64,000 nt of DNA, taken from positions 25,535,001 through 25,599,000 of the forward strand of contig NC_016131.3 in assembly GCF_000005505.3 (NCBI RefSeq), given 5' to 3'. Below the pieces are notes generated by a model. The model saw only the letters and a program-made list of their open reading frames with translations, was not told the DNA's origin and made no database searches. Positions within the stretch are counted from its first letter, which is position 1. Each line of letters opens with the position of its first letter. Origin of the DNA: Brachypodium distachyon (Eukaryota; Streptophyta; Magnoliopsida; Poales; Poaceae). Both the position numbers and the translations under genes were made by a program. Shown here piece by piece: positions 1 through 11,869 of the stretch.

Positions 1-506
1 CCGTCACTGTTTAGAAAACATTGACATATCCCTCTCGCAAGTGTCCTTTCTTTATCGTCGATAGATCCATATATAATATGTACATCATGTGTTATAAGAC
101 TTATGCCGATCAAAACTATTTTCAGGTTATGATTTTCCGTAGCAAGTAGCTTTTGTATCATTAGTCTAATTAAAAATTAAAGTTAAATCTTAAAATGCAA
201 TGATTTTAACAAATGATTTTCCAAGAGTGGAGTCACAGGCCGATCTGGACCTGCAATATAGAAGCACACATGGGCTTAAGCCCATCCGAAGAAACAACAT
301 CCATGTGCCTCGAAACATGCGGCCCATATTCTTCCTCTGCTTCGGCTTCACCTTCTCTTGGGCCCCCAACACACAGTAAGCAAAGTGAGCCAGAAATCAG
401 ATCCATCCCCAACGACTCGCCGGCCACCACCATCACAGGCGCAGACCACCCGACGAGGCGAGACCAAACCCGACCGGGAGGAAGAGGAGGAAGAGCGGCG
501 GCAGCG
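1..506. other. Upstream region of the complex I subunit gene
   Basis: No gene is supported here. The first 200 bases are AT-rich. From about 360 the sequence becomes GC-rich and purine-rich and runs into the ATG at 507, so the last part is probably promoter and 5' leader. No TATA box is clear. Confidence 0.5.
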
Positions 507-2823
507 ATGGCCGGCGGCGGCGCGCACGGAGGCACCACCTACAAGGGCTACACCATCCCCCACAACAAGCGCTGGCACACCGTCGCCGGCAAGGGCCTCT
601 GCGCCGTCATGTGGTATGTGCATACTTGCTCACTGCTGCCTCGATCCCCTTTTCCAAATCCCCAACCCTTCCGTCGCGCTCCCCCGATTCTGGCTGCTCC
701 GAGTTCCGATTTGCGCTTGCCTGCCGGCTTCTCGCGTCGCGCTGATTTGCTCGAATAGGATCCCGTCCTCTGCGGGGGAGTCTTCTAGGTTAGGATAGGT
801 TGGGTTGGGATTTAGGAACAGTTTTGCCAACATTTATTTTGCTCACTGATTATGTATAGGGGATAAAAGGGCGCACGAACGGCGATTTTACGTGCAAATA
901 TCCATAGCAGGCGCCCGATTTGGGGATCTAGAGTGGGAGGCACGGATCGCTTGTCCGATCTGGTTCAGTTTAGGCTATGCGATTTACTGGCTGCTGCGTC
1001 GTCTGTGTTGCACTGATCCGTAGCAAATGTACTAGAGAGTTTCGTAGCTAGTTGTTCAAATTTAGGCTTATAGTATGTTCTTACTGTAGGTAGGTGATCA
1101 TCTTCTTCAGTTGCGTTTCCGGTGCTATTGTTGGCATCAGATTAAGAAGAAGCTCTCACCTTCAGGCGTCATCCATAATAACTGTGAATTCTGTCGATTT
1201 TATCAATTACTGACCTTACTCAAAACCAGACAAGTAAAGAACAGTCAGTAAGCAAACATGATCGTCTCATCTATCCAGGTTCATGGTCTGTCTTCAGTAT
1301 AAAAATCGAATGAATAGCGCTAACTTTGAGTAAAATGGTGCTATGCAACTATTGATATACCATCTCCTGTATAGGGAAAGAGTTGCATGCTGTCAACGGT
1401 ATGTATCTTTATCACCTTTGCATCTGCATCACAGAACAGCTAGAATCTGTCTTTTTTTTTTCTTTCTTTCATTCTAGAAAAATCTTGAATCTGAATTACA
1501 CCAAAACAATCACCTACAGCTAAACAACAAACGCTGATAGATAAATAAATCTAGTAACCAATATCAGCGCCACAACGACACAGCCATGATAAACATGAAA
1601 CCAGAATGCCATAATTAAAGAGAAATAAAAAACGCAGCCCGACGGAGATGCATGATACAAAGTCTTCAGTTCCATTCAGTGTTTTTTTCTGTTTTCTTCA
1701 GCCCGCTTGATCCTTTTTCTTGGTTCTTTATGGTTCCTCGTTAAGTCATTCATTGCTTCTCTCCAGAATCTGCGTGCATATGTTACCATGACCACACTAG
1801 TATTTATGCACTAGTATAGACAATAAAATACCAAACTTGTTTTTTTGTTCAAGCTAGAGCCTGGCATCCTTGATTGTGTCTTGTATGCTCTGCGATTTTA
1901 AGCTTACCAAAGTATAATTACTGTTACATACATATTCAGATCCGATTATTCTAATGACACACTTTTGCTGTATTTTCACAATCATAACCAAAGTTTGCTG
2001 TCTACAGGTTTTGGATTTTCTACAGGGCTAAGCAGGACGGTGCTGTGCTCTTGGTAATACTCTGTTCTACTTTGACCTTTTCTGCTTCCACTGTACACAT
2101 GTTGATTTACTACTTGCATACATGTTTAATAATCACAATGTTTTTAGGGTATGCGTCATCCTTGGGATGGGCACGATGATCACTCTCATGGTCATGGACA
2201 TGCACATGAGCACGAGGTATTAGCTTCAAACCACATCTCCACTTATTGTTGTAAAACTCATACTTCATCTCCTTGGTGACGAATTGAAGAAGCTGCTACT
2301 GCTTGCTATGTTGTTCCTTTCATCGTTGTTTTGAGCTGTCTAACCCATTTAACGCAGTGAGAACCATATGTTATAAAAGATAACTAAAATGTTGTTTGCT
2401 GCGATGATTATCAAGTTTAGGCTCTTGTTGCCAGGTAGTCCTACAAGCACATATATTGGGAGTTGCACAACCATTTCACTGTCATCGTTGTATGGTACTG
2501 CTGAAACAAACATATTGGGAGTGGTTCAGTTTGGGAGGGATATTGATCTGCTAGGGATACCAGCTGATTGATGACCTGCATGATGCTAGTTCTTGGTTAG
2601 ATTTTTTTACCTCCGGAAACATACATTTAGCAAATGGAATAATCTACCATGTGGGATTGCAAAATGCAGCCAGTGCCAAAAGCTGATGTAACAGTGGCTT
2701 TAATTATTTCAAGAGAAACACAAAACAAAATGCGTAGTTCTTTGCCTCAGTGGGAAAGTCATGGGCTCTTGTCTTCTTTTTATTTTTGTGCAGGCCTCAT
2801 CATCGTCGTCGCCATCTCACTAA
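507..2823 (+). CDS. NDUFB2: NADH dehydrogenase 1 beta subcomplex subunit 2 (complex I, NDUFB2 type)
   Basis: This encodes a small accessory subunit of the membrane arm of mitochondrial complex I, which helps assembly and stability rather than catalysis. Four exons join in frame: 507-613, 2008-2053, 2148-2216 and 2794-2823, all with GT-AG introns, giving 83 residues. The protein starts MAGGGAHGGTTYKGYTIPHN and continues through the KRWHTVAGKGLCAVMWFW segment, which carries the single membrane helix. It then has YRAKQDGAVLL, GMRHPWDGHDD and a His-rich tail (HSHGHGHAHEHE). These are the hallmark segments of the plant family. The last exon adds only a Ser-rich end (SSSSSPSH), the least conserved part. 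ATG 507 is chosen because the family motif starts directly after it. The family assignment is strong; the final exon is an inference from splice sites. Confidence 0.9.
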
Positions 2824-3775
2824 GTGTTGAACTGCACCAGGCGGGCTGCGGAGACTTGCTGCTTTTTAACGTGTTGGAACCGAAAGTCTCTGTTAATAAG
2901 CGTAATGCAAAATTCTTGTTGTGTTTGATAAAAAAAACTGTTTGCGGCAGACTGGTGGGTGTAATTTCGGTTTCAAGCTAGGCTGGCAACCCGGGACGAC
3001 CAGCCTGTGTATGTTTTGTTCCGTTGATGGTGACGATTACAGTTTTTTGTTATCCATTCATCACCCTTCTGTTAATTTACACATTACAAAACTATGAGAA
3101 CACATGTTTGGTGCCGTATCCTGGCTGAACCGGCGTCATTTTTGGCTGTCTCCAGTCGTGTGCTTGCGGCAAGGATGAGCTCAATCTGGGCCTGATTTGG
3201 CCCGCCCATAGTCTCATGCTTATGTTCCCAGCCAGCCTACATACGGTATCCATTATTTTTCTGAATTGGTTGTTCAGTCGCTTCGCTCTGAAGGCGATCT
3301 TGAATCTTGATCGTGTACGCGTAACTGTATATTTCCTGATTGCCCGTGTAACATGTGGAGTACAGTGTATCGATCGATCAGCACGTAGCAGCAGCAGTAC
3401 TCCATACTCCATAGTATTAGCTTAGTAGTGTCTGGTCCAATTAAGCACCAAACCCAAACATCACCAAATGAAAAATAAAATTACTTTCTGACTGTAGAGA
3501 TGAGCTTTTCCATCGATTCCCATTAAAGAAACTACCGAGTATCCAAGGATACAAAACATACTCAGAAAAAATAACAGAAAAGAGAAGAAGAAAAACAGCA
3601 TAAACACAGTCCAGAAGTTTACAATGCCAAGTGCTCCCTCCGTCTGAAAAGGAGGAAGTATAAAAATCTACGAGGAAAACAATCCTTTGGATCAAAACAA
3701 CACCCACCCCTGCCAGGTCGTAGCTCATCAGGCAAGTCTGTTGCCCAGCTATCCTTGTGCCCCAAAGTCCGTTAA

Positions 3776-3985
3776 TTTGCTGGCTTAAGCTAACACTGCA
3801 GTTGAGCATAATTAATTTGGGTCTGGAAGTTGGAACAACCCGCACGAGTGGCTTAGCTGGGGGATCGAGGGTCGAATCTCTCTCGGCCTCAGAGCTCGTA
3901 GTATCATAAACAAATTAATGCTAGACCGGCCTCATTAGAGACTGGTCGGCCGCAGCCGCAAACGCTGATCGATCTCTTGAATCTT
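3776..3985. repeat. Duplicated block, copy 1
   Basis: This block matches 4188-4410 in the same orientation. Shared landmarks in order are TTTGCTGGCTT, AGCTAACACTGC, GGAAGTTGGAA, CCCGCACGAGTGGCTTAGCTGG, CGAATCTCTCT, GAGCTCGTAGTA, CCTCATTAGAG and CTGGTCGGCCGCA. Small indels and substitutions separate the copies. It codes for nothing recognisable. Confidence 0.75.
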
Positions 3986-4187
3986 GATCGCGTGTGCGTT
4001 GTCAGCGTAAATCCCCACGGATCATCATCCATCAGGCAGCAGATATGTATGCGACGACGCTTGGAACGAGGAGGATCGCGTCGCGTATGAAGCCTTTTCT
4101 GTCTCAGCCGTGTATTACTTGTCGCCGCAGATTTAGTACAAATTTGTGAGCTCCAAAGATGACGAGAAGGACAAGAATCACTAGCTT

Positions 4188-4410
4188 TGCTGGCTTTAGC
4201 TAGCACTGCGTGCAGTTGAGCTCTCTCTCTGGGTTTGGGAGTTGGAAGAACAGCCCGCACGAGTGGCTTAGCTGGCTGGCTGGGATTGAGGGGCGAATCT
4301 CTCTGTCTCTCCTCTGCTGATCAAGCTCGTAGTACAGTGAGGTTATAGTAATAAACAAACGAGACCTGCCTCATTAGAGGCTGGTCGGCCGCAAATGCTG
4401 ATCGAGTCTG
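4188..4410. repeat. Duplicated block, copy 2
   Basis: This is the direct-repeat partner of 3776-3985, with the same order of landmarks. It has slightly more CT-rich filler (CTCTCTCTCT near 4222) and an extra GCTGGCTGG around 4270. The two copies are about 200 bp apart, so an unequal crossover or replication slip is the simplest origin. Confidence 0.75.
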
Positions 4411-5771
4411 CATCATTGCAATGCTCTAGCTAGGGGGGGTTTCTAGCACACACATTTTGTCAACTCATCTTGTCATCTTGTGCTGATCGACGATAACCAT
4501 GCCAACTGAAGCAGTACTTAACATATACTAATAGTTATATCTCATCATGAATCATGATCATCATATGATTATATGTCGTGGTGGCAATGCCGTTGCACGA
4601 ACTGCATCCATCCATCCGTTGTAGATCGATCTATGTTATGTTAAGATATGTGAAGGAGAAGGCACGAAACACGAGGGAAGCCCACAAGGAAGGAAGGAAG
4701 GAAGGAAAGGCACAAGCAGTTGCCTCTTGGTCCTTCCTGGCCTCGCGGATCCTGCCCCCACCCCACTCGTTGCGCGCGCACCCCGGCCCGGCCCTGCAAC
4801 TCGCAAATCATCCGGCATCAAAACTCGCGAGATCCCCTGCACGGTCTGCAGGGGACAAGCCACACTTGCATGCAGCAGTAAACCACACTTAAGCAACCAC
4901 TGTTACACCTGGCATTAGCAGTAGTAAGCACGCAGCTCGCAGCTGAGCCTCTACACGGTAAGAGATCGTTTAACGTTTAGTGTGCCAGAAGGCAGGCAAG
5001 AGGCTGTCCGATCTGGCAAACGCGGAGTGCAGCCAGCCCTTGAGATAGATCCGGACGCGTTTCCTAACTAGCTAGCTAAGTAAGCCGCCGCGCGTCGCGG
5101 ATCATGTCCTTGGCCGGCCTGCATCCCGTCGTGCCCTGTTACCCCATTCCTAATTAACTTGCTTCATCATCCATGTCGAAATTAACAACAGCACACGCCT
5201 CCATGTCTTGTGTTGTCTGATCTCTCCCCGCCCTGATCAAGCCAACGGGCCGAGCATCGAGTGCACGCGCGCGCAAAGTCTACGGACAAGCGTGGCTGGC
5301 CAGTTTTGTACTAACATTTCCAATCGACATTTTTCAGAAACTCTTGTCATTCAACGAGTGCCGAGAAAACAACTTGATTAATTTTAGTCACCACTTACCA
5401 AGGTTACTTACAGCCTGTGTGTAGCTAGCTTTGCTTGCTTGCGTCCGGCCTTGATCTGCTGAACTAATGAATCTCGACCGATCCCAAACCTGATTCTGTT
5501 CAGGCGATATGCATCGATCGATCTGAATTTCTGGAATGAATCACGCATCAGAAAAGAAAGCAGGGAAAACAGAGGCCGGCCAGAAACCAAGAAGGATCAT
5601 GCTGCTGATACTGATGCCACTTGTCTTTGTCTGAGTTTCTGACAGACAGCTGAAACCCCCCTCTCCCATGCACGCCTCGCCTGGCGGGTCTCGCTGTCAG
5701 AGACCACCTGCTAGACTTGCCAAACTCGGCGAGATCAGCTCAGCTGAGATCATCAGACAGCCACGGACCTC

Positions 5772-5779
5772 TTTATAAG
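5772..5779 (+). promoter_or_regulatory. TATA box of DUF241 gene 1
   Basis: TTTATAAG lies about 86 bases before the ATG at 5859. This leaves a 50-60 base leader, similar to the other two intact paralogues in this array. Confidence 0.6.
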
Positions 5780-5858
5780 CCAGCAACGGCACACTCTCAC
5801 ACAGAAGAACATCAAGCTAGGCAAAGCCTCGAGCTCGAGCTCCAGTTCGTCGGCAGCC

Positions 5859-6764
5859 ATGGCGCGCAGCTTCGCGCGCTCCATCTCCTTCCCGCTGAGC
5901 CCGTCCCGCTGCTCCTCCAAGCCCCGCGCATCAGCCTACCACGAGCGGTCCGTCTCGCTGCCCTGCCGGCCCCACAACCCGGCCCTCGCCCACCTCCAGG
6001 CCCACATCCTCGGCGTCCGCGCCTGGGCCGCCGGCCCGTCCGCCGCCATCGCCGCGGGCCTCGAGCTCCTCGCCTCGCTCCACGCCTCCCTCGCCGACCT
6101 CCTCGCCTTACCCGAGGCCCAAGCCGCGCTCCTCCCCTCCTCCTCCAGCAACGGCGACCGGCTCCTGGACGCGTTCCTCCGCCTCGCCGACGCGCACGGC
6201 TGCTTCCAGGAGACGCTGCTCGCGCTCAAGCGGGACGTCGCCGAGGCCCTGGCCGCCGTGCGCCGCCGCGACGGCGCGCGCCTCGCCTCCGCCGTCCGGT
6301 CCCAGCGCAGGGCCGGCAAGGAGCTCGCCCGCCTCGCCTCCCTCGTCCGCCCACCTTCCTCGACGCGCATGATGAGCCCGCTCGGCGGCATCGTCGGCCA
6401 TGGCGGAAGCAATGAATTCTGCGGGGTTCTAATGGAGGCCGCGGCGGCGACGGCGGCCGCGTCCGCCGCGCTGTTCGGGGCCGTGGCGGCCATGTCGGCG
6501 TCCGTGGCGGCGTCGGCATCGGCATCGGCGTGCTCGTGCAAGAGGACGGCGGCGCTGGTGTGCCTGGTGAAGACGACGAAGACGAAGGGCAAGTGCTCGG
6601 GGTCGTCGTCGATGGGGGAGGAGGAGGAGGCGGCCATGGCGGAGAGGCTGGAGGAGCTGGAGGAGTGCGTGGAGGAGATGGAGGCCGGCGGCGAGAAGGT
6701 GTTCAGGAGCCTCGTGCAGACCAGAGTCTCCCTGCTCAACATCCACACCACGCACATCTTCTAA
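5859..6764 (+). CDS. DUF241 (BPS1-like) protein, array copy 1
   Basis: A single-exon gene of 301 residues. The N-terminus MARSFARSISFPLSPSRCSS and the C-terminal VFRSLVQTRVSLLNIHT are the conserved ends of the plant DUF241 family. Between them are Ala/Leu-rich helices (LAHLQAHILGVRAW, LHASLADLLALPEAQ, DAFLRLADAHGCFQETLLALKRD). An acidic coiled-coil-like stretch (ERLEELEECVEEME) precedes the end. The function of the family is poorly known; no enzyme motif, signal peptide or clear membrane segment is seen, so a cytosolic or membrane-peripheral protein is likely. Third-position GC is extreme, as in the paralogues at 14212 and 21005. The start follows a TATA box at 5772 and has the favourable context GCAGCCATGG. 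Confidence 0.9.
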   Translation: MARSFARSISFPLSPSRCSSKPRASAYHERSVSLPCRPHNPALAHLQAHILGVRAWAAGPSAAIAAGLELLASLHASLADLLALPEAQAALLPSSSSNGDRLLDAFLRLADAHGCFQETLLALKRDVAEALAAVRRRDGARLASAVRSQRRAGKELARLASLVRPPSSTRMMSPLGGIVGHGGSNEFCGVLMEAAAATAAASAALFGAVAAMSASVAASASASACSCKRTAALVCLVKTTKTKGKCSGSSSMGEEEEAAMAERLEELEECVEEMEAGGEKVFRSLVQTRVSLLNIHTTHIF

Positions 6765-7433
6765 CAACCATCTCTGGTCTACCAAGCTTGATTAAGAGAT
6801 TGCGAATTAGTGAGATTAATGGCAAGAAAAACAACCAGCGCAACTGTAAATAATTTACTACCACGTACTGCTTGATTAACAGAAGAAGGAATTTGTGCAA
6901 CTGTTGCAATGCTTCTTGGCTCTTGCTGCTGTATGAAACTCTGCATGTTGCAAAATGCTCGCTTTCTGTTGTACTTGTGCCAGGGTTTAAGCGTTGTCTC
7001 TGATCACCGATGACCGATCCGACCAGTTAGCTATTCAGAAAAAAATTCATGTTTCAGAACAATATGTACTACACAACCCCTTCTGTTTTCCATTTCCTGC
7101 AATGCTGGGTTGTTCAGTTGCACAAAATGGAACGTGAATCCACCGAATCAGAAGTTCTGTCCTACATGTTTACTGCTAAGGCCCATCCATGTACGGTGTT
7201 CCATAGAACTCACAAGTAATGCCATCATCTGAATACAGGATGTCTTAACAAAAAAGGCAGTGCACATTGGCGAAGTTAGAGAATTAGGCTATTGGGTTCG
7301 ATCCCTTTAATTATGGTGTAATTTTTCACTAAATAAGCAAAACAAAGACTAAGTTAGTGAAGGAATTACCTTTTTCATTGGGTTCATTTGAACCCAATGG
7401 CTCTATAGCAGCTCCGCCATTGGTGGTGCAATG
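6765..7433. other. Spacer between DUF241 copy 1 and a LINE
   Basis: Presumed 3' UTR to about 7000, followed by AT-rich DNA with no recognisable gene. Confidence 0.45.
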
Positions 7434-8422
7434 AAAATTCGATCATATTGATGGGAAATCAGTTGAGTTTCTCGCTCCGGTTGTCTTCATGGCCGTTGGC
7501 CGGAGGATCACCCGTACTTGTTCTGTTGCGGATGCCCTTGCTGGGAGTGCTTGGATTAGGGACATCTCGGGTCCCCTGAATGCCCAAGGCATGGCCGAAT
7601 GTCTTCGGCTCGTGGGCACCTTGGAGGCCGCGGGCCAGGAGGATGTGCTCCGCCGGAGGTGGTCATCCTCTGGTGTCTACTCTGCCAAATCGGCGTACCT
7701 TCATTTCTTTGAGGAACGCCCGACTTTCCCACCTTGGTCGCACATTTGGCGTTGTTGGACACTGTTGAAATGCCGGATTTGGCTTTGGCTTGCCTGTGCC
7801 AACTGCTGCTGGACGGCGGACCGTCTGGAATGCCGACATCTCCTCTTCAACACGTGCTGCCCGTTTGGGCGCCAGAAACCATGACTCATCTTCTCATGGA
7901 TTGTGCCTTCACGAAGTCGGTTCTTCACGAGGAGATGTCCAGGGCTGGGGCTCTTTGTTGTCTCCCTCTCCCCTCGGAGGACCTTGTTGAGCGGCTCTCG
8001 GCCGGGGCTCGATGGCTCCAAGGCAAGGTGAAGGCTGTTCGGTCGCTCATCAATCTCTCCCTCTGGCGGATTTGGAAGCTTCGGAATGCCTGCATCTTTA
8101 AGGGGGCCAACCCGACGGTTGCTTGGCTCGTCGAAGACATCTTAGCGGAGGTGGACTTGTGGCGTGGCGCCGGTGCACGTGGCCTTAGCCAGCTTGGCTG
8201 TCTCCCTCTTCATGCCCGTCCCCCGGATGTTGGGCCTCTCCCTCTCCTTGTATAGTTGCCTAAGGCGTTTTTCTTCTTCTTCTCCGTTTCTTCTTTTTCT
8301 GTTTTCTTTGTTTTCCTTTTGGCCCCTGCTGGGGTTCTGTTGTTGCCTGTACTTGCGCTTCTTGCACCTTCTTCTTATTGGAAAGACACGCCGCTCGGCG
8401 TGTTCGAAAAAATTCGATCGTA
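7434..8422 (+). mobile_element. 5'-truncated LINE (non-LTR retrotransposon) fragment with probable target-site duplication
   Basis: Frames shifting between 7489-7884 and 7734-8255 read as the C-terminal part of a plant LINE polyprotein. WSSSGVYSAKSAYLHFF, then IWRCWTLLKCRIWLWLA and CWTADRL, form the zinc-binding reverse-transcriptase tail (zf-RVT). A further segment with LSLWRIWKLRNACIF follows. At least one frameshift lies near 7850, so the copy is dead. The 3' end, after a CT-rich stretch, runs into a short A tract at 8407. AAAATTCGATCATA (7434-7447) and AAAATTCGATCGTA (8409-8422) flank the insert and differ at one base, fitting a target-site duplication. The reverse transcriptase core is missing. 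Confidence 0.75.
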
Positions 8423-8679
8423 AATGCAACACGGAAACATAAGTGAATACACCTTCTTCTCGACCACAAAGTTTATGTTACCTCTGAACCGTAATACCAG
8501 TTCGAACATAACCTTCAACGGTTCACATCGTTTAAATCACCCTCCCGACCCATTCAGAAGCTGGTTTTCGCCAACAGGTTTTGACTGAGTAAGCTAACGA
8601 TGTCCAGTCCATAAAATTCTTGAAAAAAGAGGAGAAAATAACAAATTACGTTATCAGCTTACGGTTAAAATTTCAGCTT

Positions 8680-9060
8680 CACAAACGGATCAATAGAAAA
8701 TGACACATTTTGTTCATGGCTTAAACTAAAGAAAATTGAAAATGTTTTTCCATGAGTAAATTGTTCAAACTTCATCTCATTCCAGCAAAGGATTCAGTAC
8801 AAAATGCATATTTTGTGCCTGGCTTCGATTTCAAACTAGAAAATTTTACACAGAGTAAAATGTTCAAATTTCACCTCAATTCTTCCGGCAACGGTTGACT
8901 AGAAAATGACATAAATTTGTTTCTGGCTCAATCTTTAAACTGAAAAAAAGTTTCTATAAAAAAAACATAGAAAATCATAAATGTTGTTGCGAACCTAATG
9001 TCAAGATTGATTATTTCAGCACATTTGGACCAAAAGTTGAGGAGAAAATGACATGAGAGA
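8680..9060. repeat. Degenerate tandem repeat, unit about 100 bp
   Basis: Three or so diverged units recur with the phrases AAAATGACA..TTTTGTT, ATGGCTTAAACT/CTGGCTCAATCTTTAAACTGA, GAGTAAA.TGTTCAAA and TTCA.CTCATTCC. It is AT-rich and non-coding. It may be the internal part of a DNA transposon, but terminal repeats were not found. Confidence 0.4.
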
Positions 9061-9978
9061 CATTTCGTGCGCACGGCAGTCAACTTGCCGGAAACATGCC
9101 CGTATGCGCAAATCAACTTCTAGACGGGGCCAGGGATGATTTAAATTGTATAGAGAGTCGGATGCTCTATTTTAAATGGTACTGCATTTTCTTTTTCAAA
9201 AGTATTTTTGCAGGTATTGGAGTTCGTGGGGGTAGCTTAAACTCGGCAGTTATTAGTCTATGGACTTGCCTCGATACAAAAAAAATACAAGGAAACTTGA
9301 TCTTTGAGCTCCAATCGGCAATCACACATCCCTATATTCCTCGCTACTCTTTCATTAAGGTGTGATCTCTGTTATTAACCGTGGGATGAAGAAGATGTTG
9401 AGGGCTCATCGATCGATCTTCGTATCGATAAAGAAGCACCGGTTGTCTTTGTCTTTTTCTGTGGATGCGCTGTGTACGAACAAGGCAGAAGTACGGGCGG
9501 GCGTCGGGGTCCGTCCGTACCAGAAAAACAAAACAAACGACATTGCATGGCGACCGATGCCGGCCGGCCGGCCAGCGCTTGTGCTGTCTGCCCGAGGCCG
9601 AGGGCGCGCGCGCCCAGAGCGGATCGTGTCGATCGATCGACCGGCATGCTCTAGCTTGTTGTATGTTGTCCGGGAGCGGCGACACGGCGCATATCCTCCA
9701 TATGCTTTCTTATATGTACGTAGGGGCCTGGCCCTGGCTGGCTGTCCCCGCTGCAGGCTGTCGGTCGATACGTCGAGAGATCGAGAATCGAACCATGGTC
9801 CATGGCATATGTGTGGGCATGGCATATGGATGCCTGAGGTGGTGTTGGCGATGCATATGTATGGACGATCGACCAAAACGCAAAGGGAACGGGATCGATC
9901 AGTTCTAGCGTCTCTCTTGCCGACGCCGGCACCGGGCAATACGGTGGTCGGCGAGCATGCATGGCGTGTCTCGAATTC

Positions 9979-10092
9979 CGATTCCATATTAACTGACCAA
10001 ATATTACATGTATCTAAAACGATTTTGATATAGATACATTCATATTTTAGTTAAATTTGAATCATTCCATGTTGGACCGAGGGAGGGAGTAC
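9979..10092. mobile_element. MITE-like remnant
   Basis: The internal phrases ATGTATCTAAAACGATTTTGATATAG and TTTAGTTAAATTTGAATCA, and the 3' end GAGGGAGGGAGTA, are typical of Stowaway-like grass elements. The 5' terminal inverted repeat is not recognisable, so this is a worn or truncated copy. Confidence 0.35.
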
Positions 10093-11869
10093 GTGATTGA
10101 TTATTGCGTATATGTAATCGACACGGTTTACGTTTGGCTTGGATCTATGGATCGGAGGAGCCGACATGCCGCCATCATCGATCGATCGATCGCTCACATG
10201 TGCATGTTTTGGCCGGCGCCCCTGTCCATGCAGCTACGTTTGTAGTACTAGCTACATGGCGCGGGACGACACGCCAAGATTAGAATTACTGATGGACAGC
10301 ATCGCCCAACCGCCGGCGGGCGCCCATGCTGATGCATCGCCGAGCTACATTTATTTCTAAAAAATGTATAAATACATGTAAGATTTCGACGAGAATTACG
10401 GTCGCTAGGTACATCCAATTGCCGGACGTAGTCCCGCAATACAGCCGCATCATCCAACAGCCAGCGCCCGCCGCGGCCGGATCCTGTCGGTCCGGTGTAC
10501 ATGCTCGGCCGGCCGGCATGCGTGCAGCTCGTCTTGTCCGGGAGCGACGACACGTACCGCCCGCGCGCCATTGTTCATGTTGTCGACGGAGCGACTGACG
10601 CCGTCTACCATCTACGACGTGCTTTCGTTGGCGACCAGATTAGGCGCAAAGGCAGGGAAACCTAGAATGCGTGCGAGCAGGCCGGCCAGGGTAACATACA
10701 TGCGGCACGATGGGAGCGTGTTGCCGACGCCGGCCCGGCGGTGGCCGGCGGGCATGGCATGTCTGATGTCTAGCTTGTCGGGGAGCTGACCCTGCTCCGG
10801 ACGGTGGGCGGTCGGCCGGCCGATCGATCCGGCTCTCTCGTGCATCATATGGGACGTGATTAATGAATGAATTTGTTCCTTCCTGATCCAGCAGCAAAAA
10901 TGCATCTACACGTATCGATCCATCGGTCTATGATGGATGGATTGGAGCCGATCGACCGGCACCAGACAGATCATTAATCCACATCCAGATGGGTGTATAT
11001 ATGACACGTGTTCCGTATGTTTCGAGACACAACAGGCGACCGTCACTGCTCTGATCTGCACTGGGATCTACCATGTTGCAAGCACGCAAGATTTTTTTTT
11101 TTGCTGGGAATTCATTTGTTGCAAAAAAATCAGGTAAATGTTGCACGGCGAACATTTTTGTTGCATGTGGGGTGTTTTTGTTGCAAACAATCAGACATCC
11201 CCAAAAAATCAAATCGAACGGCCCGGAGGCGGGCCGATCCCTCCTACTCTGTTATGGGATCAGCCGGCGTCGTTCATTTGTCATTTAAGCTACAGTAGAT
11301 GATCCAGATGATGAATCAATTAATTAGTTAATTAGCTGCGCGGAAGGGAACACCCCCACATCTTTCATCTCAAAAAAACACCCCCACATGCACCTGAGGT
11401 ATGCCTGCCTCACGCGCGTGCAAACTTGATTTTAAGAATCTTAACCACGTCGAGATTTGAGCGCCCGGGGTTAATTAGCGTCTGGTTAGATTAGTTCAAC
11501 AACTACGGTTTAGTATAGTTAATCGGCAAGTGCTTGATTAGCTAGCTAGCAGATCTGAGAAACTTAATAGGCAGAAAACTAGCAAATGGGAGACAGCAAC
11601 ATCGATCAAATCGTGAATCACAAACTTAAATAGGCAGGAAATTATTGATAATCTGACATACAGGTGCGTGTGCCATATGTACGTACGTACGCGTTGCTGC
11701 TGTTGTTGTCTTGCCCTTGGACGGAACGGTCGATCGCATCACCGCCACCGTCTGCAGTCATTTGAGCCGGTAGCACTACTTGTTCATCCACCGATCGAGA
11801 TCAGATCTGCCGTCGATGGTTTCTTAGCAGCGACGAGGGAGTAGCTCATACTCCGTTGTAGTAAATTCA

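Larger units (their letters stand above)
2824..5771. other. Intergenic region with local duplication
   Basis: The first 250 bases are probably the 3' UTR of the complex I gene. The rest has no supported gene; the short reading frames on both strands have no recognisable protein content. It holds two copies of a roughly 220-bp duplicated block, listed separately. A third short echo lies near 3290-3330, sharing the phrase CTTGAATCTTGATCG with the end of the first copy. The last kilobase is presumed promoter of the first DUF241 gene. Confidence 0.5.
8423..11869. other. Long intergenic stretch with transposon debris
   Basis: No gene is supported. The stretch holds the degenerate tandem repeat at 8680-9060 and a GC-rich zone at 9500-10850, where the phrases GGCCGGCCGGC and TTGTCCGGGAGCG.CGACACG recur at about 9660 and 10535. 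Around 11080-11190 the word TTGTTGCA is repeated, a common grass repeat type. Many short frames occur, but none resembles a protein. Confidence 0.4.

Noticed and set aside
213..758. 181-residue open frame overlapping the complex I exon 1
   Set aside because: It is read-through of the true frame into the 5' leader and intron 1. Only 507-613 fits the protein family, and a proper GT donor follows.
3441..3845. 134-residue minus-strand frame
   Set aside because: No recognisable protein content, and it overlaps the duplicated block; the composition fits chance in AT-rich DNA.
3845..3895. tRNA-like look of GAGTGGCTTAGCTGG and GGGTCGAATCTCTC
   Set aside because: The arms do not pair into a cloverleaf, and the same phrase recurs with indels at 4260, which a functional tRNA would not tolerate.
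5936..6757. Long minus-strand frames opposite the DUF241 genes (also at 14328-15083 and 21065-21928)
   Set aside because: Shadow frames caused by extreme third-position GC; the sense proteins are clearly conserved.
7290..7310. GGGTTCGATCCC resembling a tRNA T-arm
   Set aside because: No acceptor, D or anticodon arms were found around it.
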